Assembly (NCBI GenBank): GCA_022821065.1
Contig: JAJEEK010000054.1
Location: 1 to 51,615, forward strand
Length of the DNA: 51,615 nt
Direction: 5' to 3'
Source of the DNA: Candidatus Poribacteria bacterium
GTDB taxonomy: Bacteria > Poribacteria > WGA-4E > WGA-3G
Part shown: positions 51,538 to 51,615 of the stretch, piece by piece
Position numbering within the stretch: the first letter of the stretch is position 1
Layout of the letters: every line of letters starts with the position of its first letter
The notes under the pieces: model-generated
What the model was told of the DNA's origin: nothing
What the model saw: only the letters and a program-made list of their open reading frames with translations
The model's database searches: none
Position numbers and translations under genes: made by a program

Positions 51538-51615
51538 TATCAAGCTACTAAGGGCTTACGGTGGATGCCTTGGTGCCAGGAGTCGACGAAGGGCGTGACA
51601 GGCTGCGATAAGCTT
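51538..51615 (+). rRNA. 23S ribosomal RNA, 5' end (cut by the window)
   Basis: The last 78 bases match the start of bacterial 23S rRNA: CTACTAAGGGCTTACGGTGG, ATGCCTTGG, GACGAAGGGCGTG and CTGCGATAAGC are the conserved blocks of helices near the 5' end. The exact first base is uncertain by a few positions. The rest lies outside the window. Confidence 0.95.

Overview
This window most likely comes from a Gram-negative, aerobic bacterium of an uncultivated phylum. The best guess is Candidatus Poribacteria or a relative in the PVC/FCB neighbourhood; this is inferred from gene content, not from a database search. The pointers are lipoproteins with lipoboxes, a DUF1501 protein with a twin-arginine signal, a secreted subtilase with a type IX-like C-terminal tail, secreted beta-propellers, and a complete Pup/UBact-proteasome locus in a non-actinobacterial setting. 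TTG and GTG starts are frequent, and intergenic DNA is full of short palindromic repeats.

Layout. 1-2881: end of an aa3/caa3-type cytochrome oxidase cluster (two subunit III-like proteins, a small CPAC membrane protein, subunit IV, SCO copper chaperone). 2978-4885: multidomain universal-stress/PCP-reductase-type protein. 5014-6581: type II restriction-modification pair of the BglII/BstYI family. 6613-12061: unknown small protein, secreted PQQ-type propeller, Mrp ATPase, zinc-ribbon/PCP-type protein and a WD40-metzincin fusion. 12492-14162: two paralogous lipoproteins, one with an Asn/Gly tract. 14279-16355 (minus): SDR and Gfo/Idh/MocA oxidoreductases. 16564-22626: LamG protein and four tandem serine beta-lactamase-family hydrolases. 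22703-24947: NatAB-like ABC exporter. 24987-29511: ThuA-like protein, aldose epimerase, unknown secreted protein and branched-chain-type binding lipoprotein. 29863-34044: giant subtilase. 34192-35159: diacylglycerol kinase gene split by a 98-bp insertion. 35268-37037 (minus): long-chain acyl-CoA synthetase.

37834-45172 is the highlight. It holds, in order, an ARC/Mpa-type AAA ATPase, Dop, a 65-residue Pup/UBact modifier ending in Gly-Glu, 20S proteasome beta, 20S alpha and PafA. Together these make a full tagging, untagging, unfolding and degradation pathway. 45379-51014: DUF1501 protein, secreted WD40 protein and a 1014-residue protein with two c-heme motifs.

51125-51615: three tandem consensus promoters, tRNA-Ala(UGC), a boxA-like site and the first bases of a 23S rRNA gene, with no 16S gene upstream. 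The rRNA operon therefore appears split.

Several dispersed intergenic repeat families occur: a 123-bp MITE-like element, palindromic hairpins with compensatory changes, and a GCTTGGGTGTTTCTT motif. One stem-loop element has inserted into a coding sequence with a clean 4-bp duplication. No CRISPR array, prophage or full transposase gene was seen.
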